NCBI GenBank assembly: GCA_002381155.1
Contig: DFQX01000049.1
Span: 40,781 to 102,305, forward strand
DNA: 61,525 bases
Direction of reading: 5' to 3'
Source: Flavobacteriaceae bacterium UBA3478
GTDB taxonomy: Bacteria; Bacteroidota; Bacteroidia; Flavobacteriales; Flavobacteriaceae
Under the pieces are notes generated by a model that was not told where the DNA came from, searched no databases, and saw only the letters and a list, made by a program, of their open reading frames with translations. This document shows positions 53,051 to 61,525 of this stretch, piece after piece. A program made the translations under genes and the position numbers. The first letter of the stretch is position 1; each line of letters begins with the position of its first letter.

Positions 53051-54554
53051 GAAGACTGAGCATCGTCGTTATCCCTTCTCTGAAATTACCCAAACGGATA
53101 TTCTCATTAGGACTATGCTGATTGTTATCGGCATTTACTGTAGGGATAATCACCGCATCAATCCCTAAAGCCTCTACGAACGGAGAGATAGGAATAGAGC
53201 CTCCCATTAGACGAAGTTGTACTACATTTTCAAACCCGGCACGGTTCATTTGGGTGCGTAACCAACCTCCGATCGGCGAGTTCATATCAGTTCTGAAAGC
53301 TGCATAAGAGACTTTAGAACTCAACTGCAGGATGCGATCAAACTGTTGTCGCTCCTGGTCACTAGGTTCATGATCTAATACGGTAAAACCTTGATTTTCG
53401 ATATGGGCCTTAATTAATTTCATCAAGCGATAAGGGTCTGACTCAGGGACCAAGCGCACATCAATCTCGGCGGTAGCAGTCGCAGGAACAATGGTTCTTG
53501 CCGAAGCCCCTACATAAGCTGACTGCAATCCTCTAATGTTCAACGAAGGATATTGCAGGCTCTCTTGATAGGTGCCCGCAACTTTATCAGCCTTCGAAAA
53601 ACCTAGCCGATTTCTAAGGGCAACTTCGTCATCAGGAATCTTTGCCAATTGTTCCTTGTCGTAATCACTAAGCACAATGTTATCGTAATAACCTTCGATA
53701 AGCACCCTGCCCTCTGAATCTTTCATAGAGGCTAATAGCTGGGAGAGAGCAAGCGCTGGGTTCGGAGCATAATTACCATAATGCCCACTGTGTTGTGGTA
53801 GCTTTGGGCCAAATGTTTTTAAAGTAATACTCGCGATTCCACGGGCTCCATAGGTCAAAGTCGGACGATTAGAAACATGTCTGGGCCCATCAAAGATCAA
53901 CATCGCATCAGCCATCAATTTTTCTTTATAGCGAGTAACGGCATCAGGTAAAGATGGAGAGCCTTGCTCCTCCTCCAAATCAATCACCACTTTGATCCGG
54001 TTCGACGTGAGCTTATTCTGAGCCGATAGCGCATCAAAAGCGGTTAAAAACATAGCAATGGGCCCCTTGGCATCCGAGGTAGCCCTACCGTATAGTCTCC
54101 AGTTTGGATCATACGAAGAAGACAGTAAATCAATGTCTAGTGTTTCCCAATCTGATGATTCAGAACGCTGCTTTAAGACAATTTCGTACGGGTCATTCTG
54201 AAACCACCTAGAGGGGTCTACCGCCTGACCATCGGCATGAAAATATAAGAGTAGGGTGGTGCCCGAAAAGCGTTTTTTGGGCTCATAAGTAGCTAACAAA
54301 AGAGGTACACCATCAGTCTCTAGGCGATCTAATTCAAAGCCTCGACCGCTAAAAGCCTCTGACATTAACTGCTCTGTTGCTTCTAAATCTGATGCAATCG
54401 CGGCGTCGTTAGGAACGGCAACTAATTCTTGCAGCAAATCAAGACCCTTGTGCCAATGCTGTTCAGTTAAACGATTTAACTGTTTGCTACCTAGCTGCTG
54501 TGAACAAACGAAAAATGGCGCCAGAAAGGCGCCAATAAAAATGATTTTCTTCAT
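53031..54554 (-). CDS. Secreted M20 family metallopeptidase
   Basis: A protein of 507 aa with a signal peptide (GAFLAPFFVCS) and the dizinc M20 domain. Ligand motifs are LYFHADGQAVD, GRATSDAKGPIAMFL, VIDLEEEQGSPS and HSPNENIRL. An inserted dimerisation domain (about 215-390) has HSGHYGNYAPNPALAL. It resembles M20 dipeptidases or carboxypeptidases that act on peptides in the periplasm. It is co-transcribed with the Cys-rich miniprotein upstream (TAATG, 1-nt overlap). Confidence 0.92.
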   Translation of the reverse strand: MKKIIFIGAFLAPFFVCSQQLGSKQLNRLTEQHWHKGLDLLQELVAVPNDAAIASDLEATEQLMSEAFSGRGFELDRLETDGVPLLLATYEPKKRFSGTTLLLYFHADGQAVDPSRWFQNDPYEIVLKQRSESSDWETLDIDLLSSSYDPNWRLYGRATSDAKGPIAMFLTAFDALSAQNKLTSNRIKVVIDLEEEQGSPSLPDAVTRYKEKLMADAMLIFDGPRHVSNRPTLTYGARGIASITLKTFGPKLPQHSGHYGNYAPNPALALSQLLASMKDSEGRVLIEGYYDNIVLSDYDKEQLAKIPDDEVALRNRLGFSKADKVAGTYQESLQYPSLNIRGLQSAYVGASARTIVPATATAEIDVRLVPESDPYRLMKLIKAHIENQGFTVLDHEPSDQERQQFDRILQLSSKVSYAAFRTDMNSPIGGWLRTQMNRAGFENVVQLRLMGGSIPISPFVEALGIDAVIIPTVNADNNQHSPNENIRLGNFREGITTMLSLLSAQGL

Positions 54555-54745
54555 TACATCGAGCAGCTCATATCAGCCCCACAACATTGTGGAGACTTGA
54601 TTTTTCCTTCACAAGATGGACAAAATGAGATCTGAACTTCAGCCCCATTATCTAAAGTCAACATTCCATTTTCTAATGGAACATCGCATTTAGCACAAGA
54701 CGCGTTCACCGACATACCACAAGAATCACATGAATAAGTAGCCAT
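54554..54745 (-). CDS. Nine-cysteine miniprotein (zinc-ribbon-like)
   Basis: A protein of 63 aa starting at the ATG at 54745 (an in-frame start at 54772 would add nine charged residues). Cysteines sit at 6, 9, 17, 20, 42, 45, 54, 55 and 61. The four CxxC or CC pairs can bind one or two metals; it lacks a signal peptide, so it should be cytoplasmic. The segment YSCDSCGMSV and the ending CCGADMSCSM are distinctive. I do not recognise a function. It is coupled to the M20 peptidase gene by a 1-nt overlap. Confidence 0.75.
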   Translation of the reverse strand: MATYSCDSCGMSVNASCAKCDVPLENGMLTLDNGAEVQISFCPSCEGKIKSPQCCGADMSCSM

Positions 54746-54792
54746 AGCAATATATTTTTTAGTTTTAGACAACTTGAATATAATCGATATCT

Positions 54793-56097
54793 ATGAAACT
54801 CATTCATACTACCCTAGTTTTAAGCTTTCTTTTCAGCGTTTCGGCACCGATTCATGCGCAAAAACTAAATCGCAATGAGCGCCGAATTATCACACGCGTT
54901 AGTGCGAATAATGAAGAGGCCATCGATTTTCTAGAAAAGGTGGTAAATATAAATAGCGGAAGCCTTAATCTCGAGGGAGTTAAAAGAGTAGGAGTTGTTT
55001 TTGGTGAAGGGTTTGAGGCCATTGGCTTTAACACCGAATGGGAGAGCATGCCCGAAGAAATGAATCGAGCGGGACATCTTATCGCGAAAACTACGGGTAC
55101 TAAGGGAAAAAAACTGTTACTGATCGGGCATCTAGATACCGTATTTGAAGAAAACAGTCCCTTTCAAACCTTCGAAAAAATCAATGATAGTATTGCGCTA
55201 GCCCCAGGAGGTAACGATATGAAGGGTGGCGACGTAATGATTCTCTATGCACTTAAGGCACTTAGAGAGGCTGGCGTTTTAGAAAACGCAGATATTCAGG
55301 TCATCTTTACTGGAGACGAGGAAAGTACCGGGAAACCATTATCTATCTCAAGAAACTCGCTGATTGAAGCTGCAAAGCATGCCGATATCGCACTAGGCTA
55401 TGAGACTTCCACAGGATTCGATTATGCTACGGTCGCGCGAAGAGGCGCTTCTGGATGGCATTTAACAACTACAGGCAAGCGCGCGCATTCTTCAGGAGTG
55501 TTCTCAGAGCGAACGGGTGCCGGTGCAATTTTCGAAATGGGTCGTATTCTGAATGCCTTTTACGAGGAAGTTAGAGGTGAAAACCTCCTGACTTTCAACC
55601 CAGGAATTCTGTATGGCGGAACCTTTATGAATTACGATGCAACCACCGGTCAGGCAGAAGTATTCGGAAAAACTAATGTCGTCGCACAACAGGCAGAGGT
55701 TCGAGGGGGGTTACGCTTCATTACTGAAGAACAAAAAGAGCGAGCAAGAGCAAAAATGAGAGCTATTGTTGAACAAGGGAACCTGCCACAAACTTCAGCA
55801 ACGATTGAATTTACAGACTCTTATCCAGCAATGCCCCCTACAGAAGGTAACCTAGAACTACTCGAGCTCTTGAGTAAAGTAAGTCAAAATCTAGGTCAAG
55901 GTGAGGTTAAGGCATACGACCCAGGTCGAAGAGGCGCTGCAGATATTTCTTTCGCCGCCTCATATGTAGAGGCTGCATTAGGTGGACTGGGCAGCATGGG
56001 AAGTGGTGCGCATACCCCTAACGAAACTGTCAACCTAAAAACGTTCGAAGCCCTTACAAAGCGCACGGCTATTTTGATTTATCGGTTGATTCAGTAG
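54793..56097 (+). CDS. Secreted M20/M28-type zinc hydrolase (glutamate carboxypeptidase-like)
   Basis: A protein of 434 aa with a signal peptide (FLFSVSAPIHAQ) and an M20 domain. Ligand motifs are LLLIGHLDTVFEE (His), GGNDMKGGDVMILYALKAL (bridging Asp), IFTGDEESTGKP (catalytic Glu pair), GRRGAADIS and SGAHTPNET (last His). The RRGASGWHLTTTGKRAHS segment belongs to the lid/dimerisation domain. It resembles carboxypeptidase G2-type enzymes that release C-terminal glutamate from folates or peptides. It is divergent from the miniprotein gene, with 47 nt between starts. Confidence 0.92.
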   Translation: MKLIHTTLVLSFLFSVSAPIHAQKLNRNERRIITRVSANNEEAIDFLEKVVNINSGSLNLEGVKRVGVVFGEGFEAIGFNTEWESMPEEMNRAGHLIAKTTGTKGKKLLLIGHLDTVFEENSPFQTFEKINDSIALAPGGNDMKGGDVMILYALKALREAGVLENADIQVIFTGDEESTGKPLSISRNSLIEAAKHADIALGYETSTGFDYATVARRGASGWHLTTTGKRAHSSGVFSERTGAGAIFEMGRILNAFYEEVRGENLLTFNPGILYGGTFMNYDATTGQAEVFGKTNVVAQQAEVRGGLRFITEEQKERARAKMRAIVEQGNLPQTSATIEFTDSYPAMPPTEGNLELLELLSKVSQNLGQGEVKAYDPGRRGAADISFAASYVEAALGGLGSMGSGAHTPNETVNLKTFEALTKRTAILIYRLIQ

Positions 56098-56098
56098 C

Positions 56099-56614
56099 TC
56101 ATTCAATCGACAACACCTGTACCCCCTTGGCCGATGAGGTGATGGTGAGCACAAATAGATTTCCGTTAACGGTATCTTCAATCCATTCAAAACGCTCTTC
56201 ACCTAACGCACGATTTACAAGCATTGGAGTGGTGTTTGAATGACCAACAATCAAAATGCGCTCCCCCTGGTGAAGGGTGGCTAAAGAATCTATGTCCAAA
56301 TTGTTAGGCTCATAGATTTGAATTTCTAAACTATTACTAGTGGCAGTTGGAGCAGCAGTTTGAAGCGTTCTTTGATAATTAGTACTATACACGGCGTCAA
56401 TTTTAGAAAGCCCTAATACCTCAGCCCATCGCTCTGCACGTTTCTTTCCTTGATCAGTTAATTCGGGATTCTTATTCCCTTTGTCAGAGCGATCTTTTTC
56501 AGCATGTCGAATCAAATAGATGGTTGTAATTGATTCAGGAGCTGTAGATTTTTCTGCGCTTTCGCATGCGATTAAAACAAAAACAAAGCTGAGAAGTAAA
56601 AAAGTCTTTTTCAT
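56099..56614 (-). CDS. Histidine phosphatase family lipoprotein
   Basis: A protein of 171 aa with a lipoprotein signal (FVFVLIAC) and the phosphoglycerate mutase-like fold. The catalytic RHG-type motif is YLIRHAEKDRSD, and the second His lies in ILIVGHSNTTPMLV. It resembles SixA-like small phosphatases, but it is exported, so the substrate is probably a periplasmic phosphate ester rather than a signalling phosphoprotein. It ends 1 nt from the convergent M20 gene. Confidence 0.9.
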   Translation of the reverse strand: MKKTFLLLSFVFVLIACESAEKSTAPESITTIYLIRHAEKDRSDKGNKNPELTDQGKKRAERWAEVLGLSKIDAVYSTNYQRTLQTAAPTATSNSLEIQIYEPNNLDIDSLATLHQGERILIVGHSNTTPMLVNRALGEERFEWIEDTVNGNLFVLTITSSAKGVQVLSIE

Positions 56615-56666
56615 CTGTGGGTTTTTTGCTGAAAATTAATGGCTAACTTTTCCAAAAATACCGAAT

Positions 56667-57548
56667 ATGAAATCGATTCTCTCGTTTATTTTTTCAGCAT
56701 TAAGTGTAGGTCTTATAGCACAACGCAATTTTGATGGAGTTCAAATTAAACCCGTTCAAGTCTCTGAAAACGTTTATGTCCTATTCGGAAGTGGAGGAAA
56801 CATCGCACTAGTCACGGGTGAAAATCAGAATTATATCATCGACGATCAGTTTGCTCCTCTAAGCGATAAAATCAATTTTACCATTCAGCAGATTAACCCT
56901 AAACCGGTTGCCTATGTGCTAAACACCCATTGGCACGGAGACCACACAGGGGGTAATGCAAATTTTGCTGAAAACGGGGCAACGATCATTGCCCACGACC
57001 GTGTTTATGATCGATTAAAAACCGGTCAACAATCGACTCGAAGAAACACACCTCCTGCTACCATCGAGGCACTCCCCACCATCAGCTTTTCAGATCGGTT
57101 GAAGCTCCGGTACCGGGAGGATGCTGAAATACATGCTTTTCATGTGAATGACGCGCATACTGACGGGGATAGTTTCTATTTCTTCGCAACTGAAAATGTG
57201 ATTCATCTCGGTGACAATTTCTTTAATGAACGTTATCCTTATGTAGATATTTCTTCTGGTGGAGATATCGATGGTATGATCTCGAACTTATACATGGCTG
57301 CAGGTATGATTGATGATGAAACTGTTGTCATTCCCGGGCATGGAAAGGTCGCAAACAAAAAGCAACTCACCGATTACGCTAACCTTCTCGACCTATTTAG
57401 AGAGTTAGTTGTTGAATTGCGAGAAGAAGGAAAAAGCATAGAAAAAATTATAGAAATCAGGCCCTTAGCTGAGTGGGACGACACCTACGGAATCGGGTTC
57501 ATAGGCCCAGAAGCATTCCTCAGAGCTATTTTTGAAACTGCCGATTAA
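56667..57548 (+). CDS. Secreted metallo-beta-lactamase-fold hydrolase
   Basis: A protein of 293 aa with a signal peptide (SILSFIFSALSVGLIAQ) and the MBL dizinc motif NTHWHGDHTGGN. The third-His motif is NDAHTDGDS, GDNFFN follows, and the final PGHG lies in VVIPGHGKVANK. This group includes periplasmic subclass-B3-like and quinoprotein-relay-like hydrolases. Beta-lactamase activity cannot be claimed from the sequence alone. It is in a plus-strand run with DUF3667 (5-nt gap). Confidence 0.9.
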   Translation: MKSILSFIFSALSVGLIAQRNFDGVQIKPVQVSENVYVLFGSGGNIALVTGENQNYIIDDQFAPLSDKINFTIQQINPKPVAYVLNTHWHGDHTGGNANFAENGATIIAHDRVYDRLKTGQQSTRRNTPPATIEALPTISFSDRLKLRYREDAEIHAFHVNDAHTDGDSFYFFATENVIHLGDNFFNERYPYVDISSGGDIDGMISNLYMAAGMIDDETVVIPGHGKVANKKQLTDYANLLDLFRELVVELREEGKSIEKIIEIRPLAEWDDTYGIGFIGPEAFLRAIFETAD

Positions 57549-57553
57549 TCAAT

Positions 57554-58555
57554 ATGAATTGTCTCAATTGCAACACCCCATTAACCGGTCGTTATTGTAG
57601 CGAATGCGGCCAAGAAAATCGACCTAAAAAGTTAAGCGTCTGGCAGCTCTTAGGGCAGTTTTTCAGTGGGCTTCTTAATTATGACGGTAGACTTATTCAA
57701 TCGATTCGATTGCTCTTCAGTAAACCTTCAGCATTAACTTTAGCGTACATGGAGGGTAAGCGTAGTAGTTATGTGAACCCAGTACAGTTTTATCTTTTTA
57801 CTTCAGCAATCTACTTCTTATTTAGCAGCACGTTTAGTTCCCCTGACCTGATTGACATAACAAATGGTGAAAATAAAGAACCGATAGTTTCTATTGATTC
57901 TCCCGAGAAGAATTCAGATTTAGGAGATACAGATTTCTCTAAAGAATTTACAGAAGGCTTCATCGAGGGTAATCGACTGCAAGAAAACGATTCAGTACTG
58001 AATCTTGAAAGCGAATTTGAGTCGTTCGAAGAATATCTAAGCAATCAGGAAACTTTAGATCCCGAAGACCGCAGCAGCGATTTTGAGCTAAGGTTCATCG
58101 AAAAATTTTACCAGATCAAAGACAAGTATGAAGGTCAAAAAGGGTTTCTTCAAGCCTTTGGCGAAGAGGTTCTAAATCGATTGCCGCAAGTACTTTTCAT
58201 AACGCTCCCGCTTCTAGCTCTTATTCTAAAACTTGTTTTTCTTAGGCGAAAGCACTACTGGTATATCGATCACTTGATTTTTATATTACATATTGCAACC
58301 AGCTTTTTCATCTTGCTTTTTGTCCAGAAAGGCCTCGAATTATTGGCTTCTAGTACGGGTTGGTCTATCATTAGCTTTATTTCTGGGCTACTCGGGTTTA
58401 GCTGGATGATCTATTATCTTATTAGTTTCAAGCGATTCTTTGAGAAAGGTTGGCCGAAGACCTTGTTGTTTTTCTTCTTGACTAGCTTCTTACAATCCAT
58501 CGTGTTTATGGTGGTGTTTGCACTGTTATTAGTATTCGCCTTCTTCAATCTATAA
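57554..58555 (+). CDS. DUF3667 membrane protein
   Basis: A protein of 333 aa. The N-terminus is a zinc ribbon (C3, C6, C15, C18; NCLNCNTPLTGRYCSECGQ), followed by the DUF3667 segment with GLLNYDGRLIQSIRLLFSKP. An acidic middle section without hydrophobicity (about 105-205) and four transmembrane helices in the C-terminal third follow. DUF3667 proteins are found mainly in Bacteroidota and are uncharacterised. It lies 5 nt after the MBL gene. Confidence 0.9.
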   Translation: MNCLNCNTPLTGRYCSECGQENRPKKLSVWQLLGQFFSGLLNYDGRLIQSIRLLFSKPSALTLAYMEGKRSSYVNPVQFYLFTSAIYFLFSSTFSSPDLIDITNGENKEPIVSIDSPEKNSDLGDTDFSKEFTEGFIEGNRLQENDSVLNLESEFESFEEYLSNQETLDPEDRSSDFELRFIEKFYQIKDKYEGQKGFLQAFGEEVLNRLPQVLFITLPLLALILKLVFLRRKHYWYIDHLIFILHIATSFFILLFVQKGLELLASSTGWSIISFISGLLGFSWMIYYLISFKRFFEKGWPKTLLFFFLTSFLQSIVFMVVFALLLVFAFFNL

Positions 58556-58598
58556 TTCGTAAACACTATCTTGTAGAACCTTATTAATCGCTCTTTCA

Positions 58599-61007
58599 AT
58601 GAAATTGATAAAATTCATATTCAGTGCAGCGCTCACTCTTTTTTTAGTTTATGCTGCAAATCGTGGCTGGGGAACACTACCTGCCCTAGGTAATTTCATG
58701 AGCCCTCAAACGGGTTTTTGGCAAAACGACCAAAGCGAATCTCCTGAGGCAACCATGCAACTAGATGGCCTTCGATCAGAAGTGACCGTTCATTATGACT
58801 TAGAACTAATTCCACACATTTTCGCTCAAAACGACGAAGATCTCTACTATACTCAAGGATATATTACTGCGATGCATCGCTTGTGGCAGATGGAATTTCA
58901 GACCTACGCTGCGGCCGGACGTCTCTCTGAAATCATCGGAGAAAAGGCAATCGAATATGACCGAGGACAACGCAGAAAGGGAATGGTATTCGGAGCACAA
59001 AATGCCATCAATGAAATGCTAAAAGACCCCGTACTTTCTAAAAGACTATACGCATACAGCGACGGGGTTAACGATTATGTTGCTTCGCTAACTCCTGAGA
59101 AATATCCGGTAGAATACAAACTTCTGGGCTATGCTCCAGAAACTTGGCAGCCTGAAAAGTCGGCCTTGCTTCTCATGTACCTGACCGATATGCTGGCCGG
59201 ACGCGACGAGGATCTAGAAAACACCAACTTCTTAAGTTTATTCGGAAGAGAAACCTTCGATCTATTATTTCCCGATTTCATTGCTGATCAAGACCCGGTG
59301 ATCCCCAGAGAAAGAGACTGGAGTGACTTCGGCAAGGTAGAAAGACCCGAAAGTCCTGAAGGAGTTTCTAAGGCGATTGTTCAAACACATGAAGTATTAG
59401 AAAAACCAGACCCCGATAACGGAAGTAATAACTGGGCGGTAAATGGGGAACACTCAGAAAGTGGGAATCCGCTACTAGCTAATGACCCGCATTTAGGATT
59501 AAACCTTCCTTCGATATGGTATGTAATGCAGCTGTCTGCACCAGACCACAATGTAATGGGAGCAACACTACCTGGAGCCCTAGGCGTAATTATCGGATTT
59601 AACGACCGCATCGCATGGGGAGTCACCAATGCAACTCGAGATGTGAAAGACTGGTATCGAATTGAGTTTGAAGATGAAAGTAAAAAACGCTATCGATATG
59701 GAGATCAGTGGCGTGACATTCGAGAGGTAGTTGAAACCATTAAGGTGAAAGAAGCTAGCCCAGTTCTAGATACGGTTAGATACACTCATTATGGCCCAAT
59801 AACCTACGACGAAACCTTCAAAGGAAACGGGAGAGAAAACCTAGCCATGAAGTGGATCGGACACCTTCCTAACTCTAACCAAAACACTTTTCTGGGTCTT
59901 AATCGTGCTAAAAACTACGAGGAATATGTGGCTGCCGTTTCAACCTATACCGCACCTGCCCAGAACTTTATTTTCGCCTCAAAAGACAATGATATTGCGC
60001 TTTGGATTCAAGGTAAAATTGCGAACAAGTTCAATGAGCAAGGTAAATTCGTAATGGATGGTACCAACCCTCAAAACGAATGGCAGTCCTTTATACCGCA
60101 AGAGCATAATCCGCATGTACGTAATACAGAGAGGGGATTTGTGAGTTCGGCGAATCAGCATCCGACCGATGAGAACTACCCTTACTACGTTTATGACCCG
60201 ACCTATGAAACGTATCGCAATCGAGTGATCAACGACTACTTCAGATCAAAAGAAAAGTTCTCTGTAAAAGACTTCAAGGACCTTCACAACAACAACTACA
60301 ACCTAAAAGCTTCAGAAATTTTACCCACCTTCTTGTCGATGATCGAACCAGAGGTAAGTAATAGTTCAGAGGCTTATTATAGCACCTTGTCGTCTTGGGA
60401 TTATTACAACCATACCGATGCTATTGGCGCCTCAATTTTTGAAGCACTCTGGGATGAGTATTATAAAATGGTCTGGGATGAGCTTCGCGAAAGCGAACTG
60501 GCCTTACAACTACCAGATAGCTACCAGACGATATGGCTGACCAAATACCACGCTAATCATTCATTCTTTGATCTGAAAAGCACTTCAGAAACTGAAGATG
60601 CCTCGGCACTGGCTCGACTAGCATTCAAAGAAGCCGTTAAGAAACTAGATGCGTATAAGAAAACCGGGAAGTCCTTAGACTGGGCTGCTTATAAGGGCAC
60701 TCAAGTCGGACACCTCTTACAAGCCCTACCTGCATTTTCTCGTTTTGACATTCCTATCGGAGGTAATAAAAGCATCGTAAATGCAACCAGTAAAACTCAT
60801 GGCCCTTCATGGCGTATGGTTGTTGAGCTGAGTTCAGAAACTAAAGCGATGGGGGTGTATCCGGGCGGACAATCGGGTAATCCCGGTAGCCGTTATTACG
60901 ACTCAATGATCGACACATGGGCCGCCGGTGACTATTACGAACTGATTTATCTGCCGAATGCACAACCCACTAGTGCAATCACATCAACAACGCAATTAAA
61001 ACCATGA
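58599..61007 (+). CDS. Penicillin acylase family protein, second copy
   Basis: An Ntn-hydrolase of 802 aa. An N-terminal signal peptide or anchor (FIFSAALTLFLVYAA) is followed by the alpha chain with LIPHIFAQNDEDLYYTQGY and the self-cleavage site DNG/SNNWAV (nucleophile Ser276). The beta chain has GNPLLANDPHLGLNLPSIW, NDRIAWGVTN, HYGPITYDE and the late GGQSGNPGSRYYDS. The canonical S-N-x-W-A motif is intact. It is probably periplasmic and hydrolyses N-acyl amides; the substrate is unknown. It overlaps the next gene by 4 nt (ATGA). Confidence 0.93.
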   Translation: MKLIKFIFSAALTLFLVYAANRGWGTLPALGNFMSPQTGFWQNDQSESPEATMQLDGLRSEVTVHYDLELIPHIFAQNDEDLYYTQGYITAMHRLWQMEFQTYAAAGRLSEIIGEKAIEYDRGQRRKGMVFGAQNAINEMLKDPVLSKRLYAYSDGVNDYVASLTPEKYPVEYKLLGYAPETWQPEKSALLLMYLTDMLAGRDEDLENTNFLSLFGRETFDLLFPDFIADQDPVIPRERDWSDFGKVERPESPEGVSKAIVQTHEVLEKPDPDNGSNNWAVNGEHSESGNPLLANDPHLGLNLPSIWYVMQLSAPDHNVMGATLPGALGVIIGFNDRIAWGVTNATRDVKDWYRIEFEDESKKRYRYGDQWRDIREVVETIKVKEASPVLDTVRYTHYGPITYDETFKGNGRENLAMKWIGHLPNSNQNTFLGLNRAKNYEEYVAAVSTYTAPAQNFIFASKDNDIALWIQGKIANKFNEQGKFVMDGTNPQNEWQSFIPQEHNPHVRNTERGFVSSANQHPTDENYPYYVYDPTYETYRNRVINDYFRSKEKFSVKDFKDLHNNNYNLKASEILPTFLSMIEPEVSNSSEAYYSTLSSWDYYNHTDAIGASIFEALWDEYYKMVWDELRESELALQLPDSYQTIWLTKYHANHSFFDLKSTSETEDASALARLAFKEAVKKLDAYKKTGKSLDWAAYKGTQVGHLLQALPAFSRFDIPIGGNKSIVNATSKTHGPSWRMVVELSSETKAMGVYPGGQSGNPGSRYYDSMIDTWAAGDYYELIYLPNAQPTSAITSTTQLKP

Positions 61008-61354
61008 AAAGAATTCTTATTCATAGCATTTTAAGCATCGGTCTAGCCCTATTAATTCAAAGCTTTACTCCTTGGTGGGGTGTTGTTATTGCTACGGCAA
61101 TTAGCAGTTATTTCATTCGTCTGAAAGGAAGTTCTGTATTCTTCTCACCTCTACTGAGTATCGGTCTATTGTGGGCCGTTCAAGCCTACAGTATCTCAAG
61201 TTCGAATGACTTTATTTTAGCCGAAAAGATCGCTGTCTTATTACCCCTAAACGGCAGTATAGGCGCACTAATTGCAGTGACGGGACTTGTCGGAGGAATC
61301 TTCGGAGGTCTAGGTTCCTTAAGCGGCAGAAGCCTAAAAGTCTTGGTATCCTAG
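61004..61354 (+). CDS. Small membrane protein of unknown function
   Basis: A protein of 116 aa with three to four hydrophobic segments and a Gly-rich last helix (LIAVTGLVGGIFGGLGSLSG). No domain is recognised. Its ATG overlaps the acylase stop (ATGA), so it is translationally coupled and may support the acylase or simply share its transcript. Its end overlaps the convergent last gene by 21 nt. Confidence 0.7.
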   Translation: MKRILIHSILSIGLALLIQSFTPWWGVVIATAISSYFIRLKGSSVFFSPLLSIGLLWAVQAYSISSSNDFILAEKIAVLLPLNGSIGALIAVTGLVGGIFGGLGSLSGRSLKVLVS

Positions 61355-61525
61355 TTCTAGGTTAAGTTTGAAGACTGCCTCAGGATCAAAAGCTTCAACG
61401 GCAACAATCTCTAGTTGTTTGTTAACGAGTTTGACCTTCTTATCATAGCCTTCTGGCCACTCTTCTATTGAGAATTCTGGGGTGGATCGCATCGCCTTTG
61501 ACAAATCTTTCATCGCGCCTAACAC
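61334..61525 (-). CDS. Partial gene at the window edge, unknown function
   Basis: The minus-strand frame is open to the last base of the window. The visible C-terminal part is about 63 residues, hydrophilic, ending NLELGYQDF. A possible internal start is the ATG at 61513, which would give a complete 59-aa protein (MKDLSKAMRSTPEFSIEEW), but a longer protein continuing beyond the window is just as likely. No family is recognised. It overlaps the convergent gene by 21 nt. Confidence 0.5.
   Translation of the reverse strand: MLGAMKDLSKAMRSTPEFSIEEWPEGYDKKVKLVNKQLEIVAVEAFDPEAVFKLNLELGYQDF

Noticed and set aside
1..61525. CRISPR arrays, tRNA or rRNA genes, insertion sequences, prophage or defence genes
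   Set aside because: No regular repeat-spacer pattern, tRNA-like TTCRA/CCA structure, transposase, integrase or defence domain was seen by reading both strands.

Overview
The window reads as a chromosome segment of a member of the Bacteroidota, most likely Flavobacteriales. The evidence is a SusC/SusD outer-membrane pair, several Bacteroidota-type promoter elements (TAnnTTTG at -7, TTG near -33), start codons that mostly lack a purine-rich Shine-Dalgarno sequence, and families typical of the group (DUF3667, PadR plus PspC, a long hypothetical protein, secreted acylases and peptidases). I cannot name a genus. No rRNA, tRNA, insertion sequence, prophage or CRISPR array was seen. Genes are packed tightly: no gene-free stretch exceeds 300 bases, and the longest intergenic region is 51941-52171.

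Layout. 1-8.5 kb: a SusC/SusD operon cut near its start by the window edge, a secreted carboxypeptidase-regulatory-domain protein, a glycosylasparaginase divergent from cutC, and a small outer-membrane beta-barrel. 8.5-20.8 kb: a TsdA-like dihaem cytochrome c, an acetoacetyl-CoA synthetase/thiolase pair for acetoacetate use, the tRNA-modification gene sua5/tsaC, a cation-diffusion-facilitator exporter, DoxX, a small unlisted lipoprotein, a Cys/Met-metabolism PLP enzyme, a KtrB/KtrA-like potassium uptake system, an SDR oxidoreductase and pterin-4a-carbinolamine dehydratase. 20.8-27 kb: a penicillin-acylase-family enzyme and a four-gene minus-strand operon encoding an NRAMP-like transporter and 5-oxoprolinase PxpA-PxpB-PxpC. 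27-35 kb: AMP nucleosidase, two sterol-desaturase-family hydroxylases, an SLC13 carrier, two amidinotransferase-fold hydrolases (DDAH-like and CtlX-like), an M24 peptidase, DUF488 and an NTF2-like protein. 35-40.6 kb: gluconate permease and gluconokinase with DUF456, a PadR/PspC envelope-stress module, and a large conserved hypothetical.

40.7-52 kb is the branched-chain amino-acid block. A plus-strand operon (leuA, leuC, leuD, a second LeuA/CimA-like synthase, leuB) converges on a minus-strand operon (ilvD, ilvB, ilvN, ilvC), with one strong hairpin terminator between them. Threonine deaminase (ilvA) is not in the window. The second synthase could therefore supply 2-oxobutyrate through citramalate, though this is inference. 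52-61.5 kb carries secreted hydrolases: a PIG-L-like deacetylase, two M20 metallopeptidases, a histidine phosphatase, a metallo-beta-lactamase-fold enzyme and a second penicillin acylase, plus a nine-cysteine miniprotein and DUF3667. The last gene is cut by the window end.

I do not see a clear new defence or mobile system. The observations I would follow first are: (i) the NRAMP-like protein of the 5-oxoprolinase operon, which has lost the canonical metal-ligand motifs; (ii) the LeuA/CimA-like gene between leuD and leuB; (iii) dyad operators at the padR and leuA promoters; and (iv) the very frequent overlap of convergent genes at their 3' ends.
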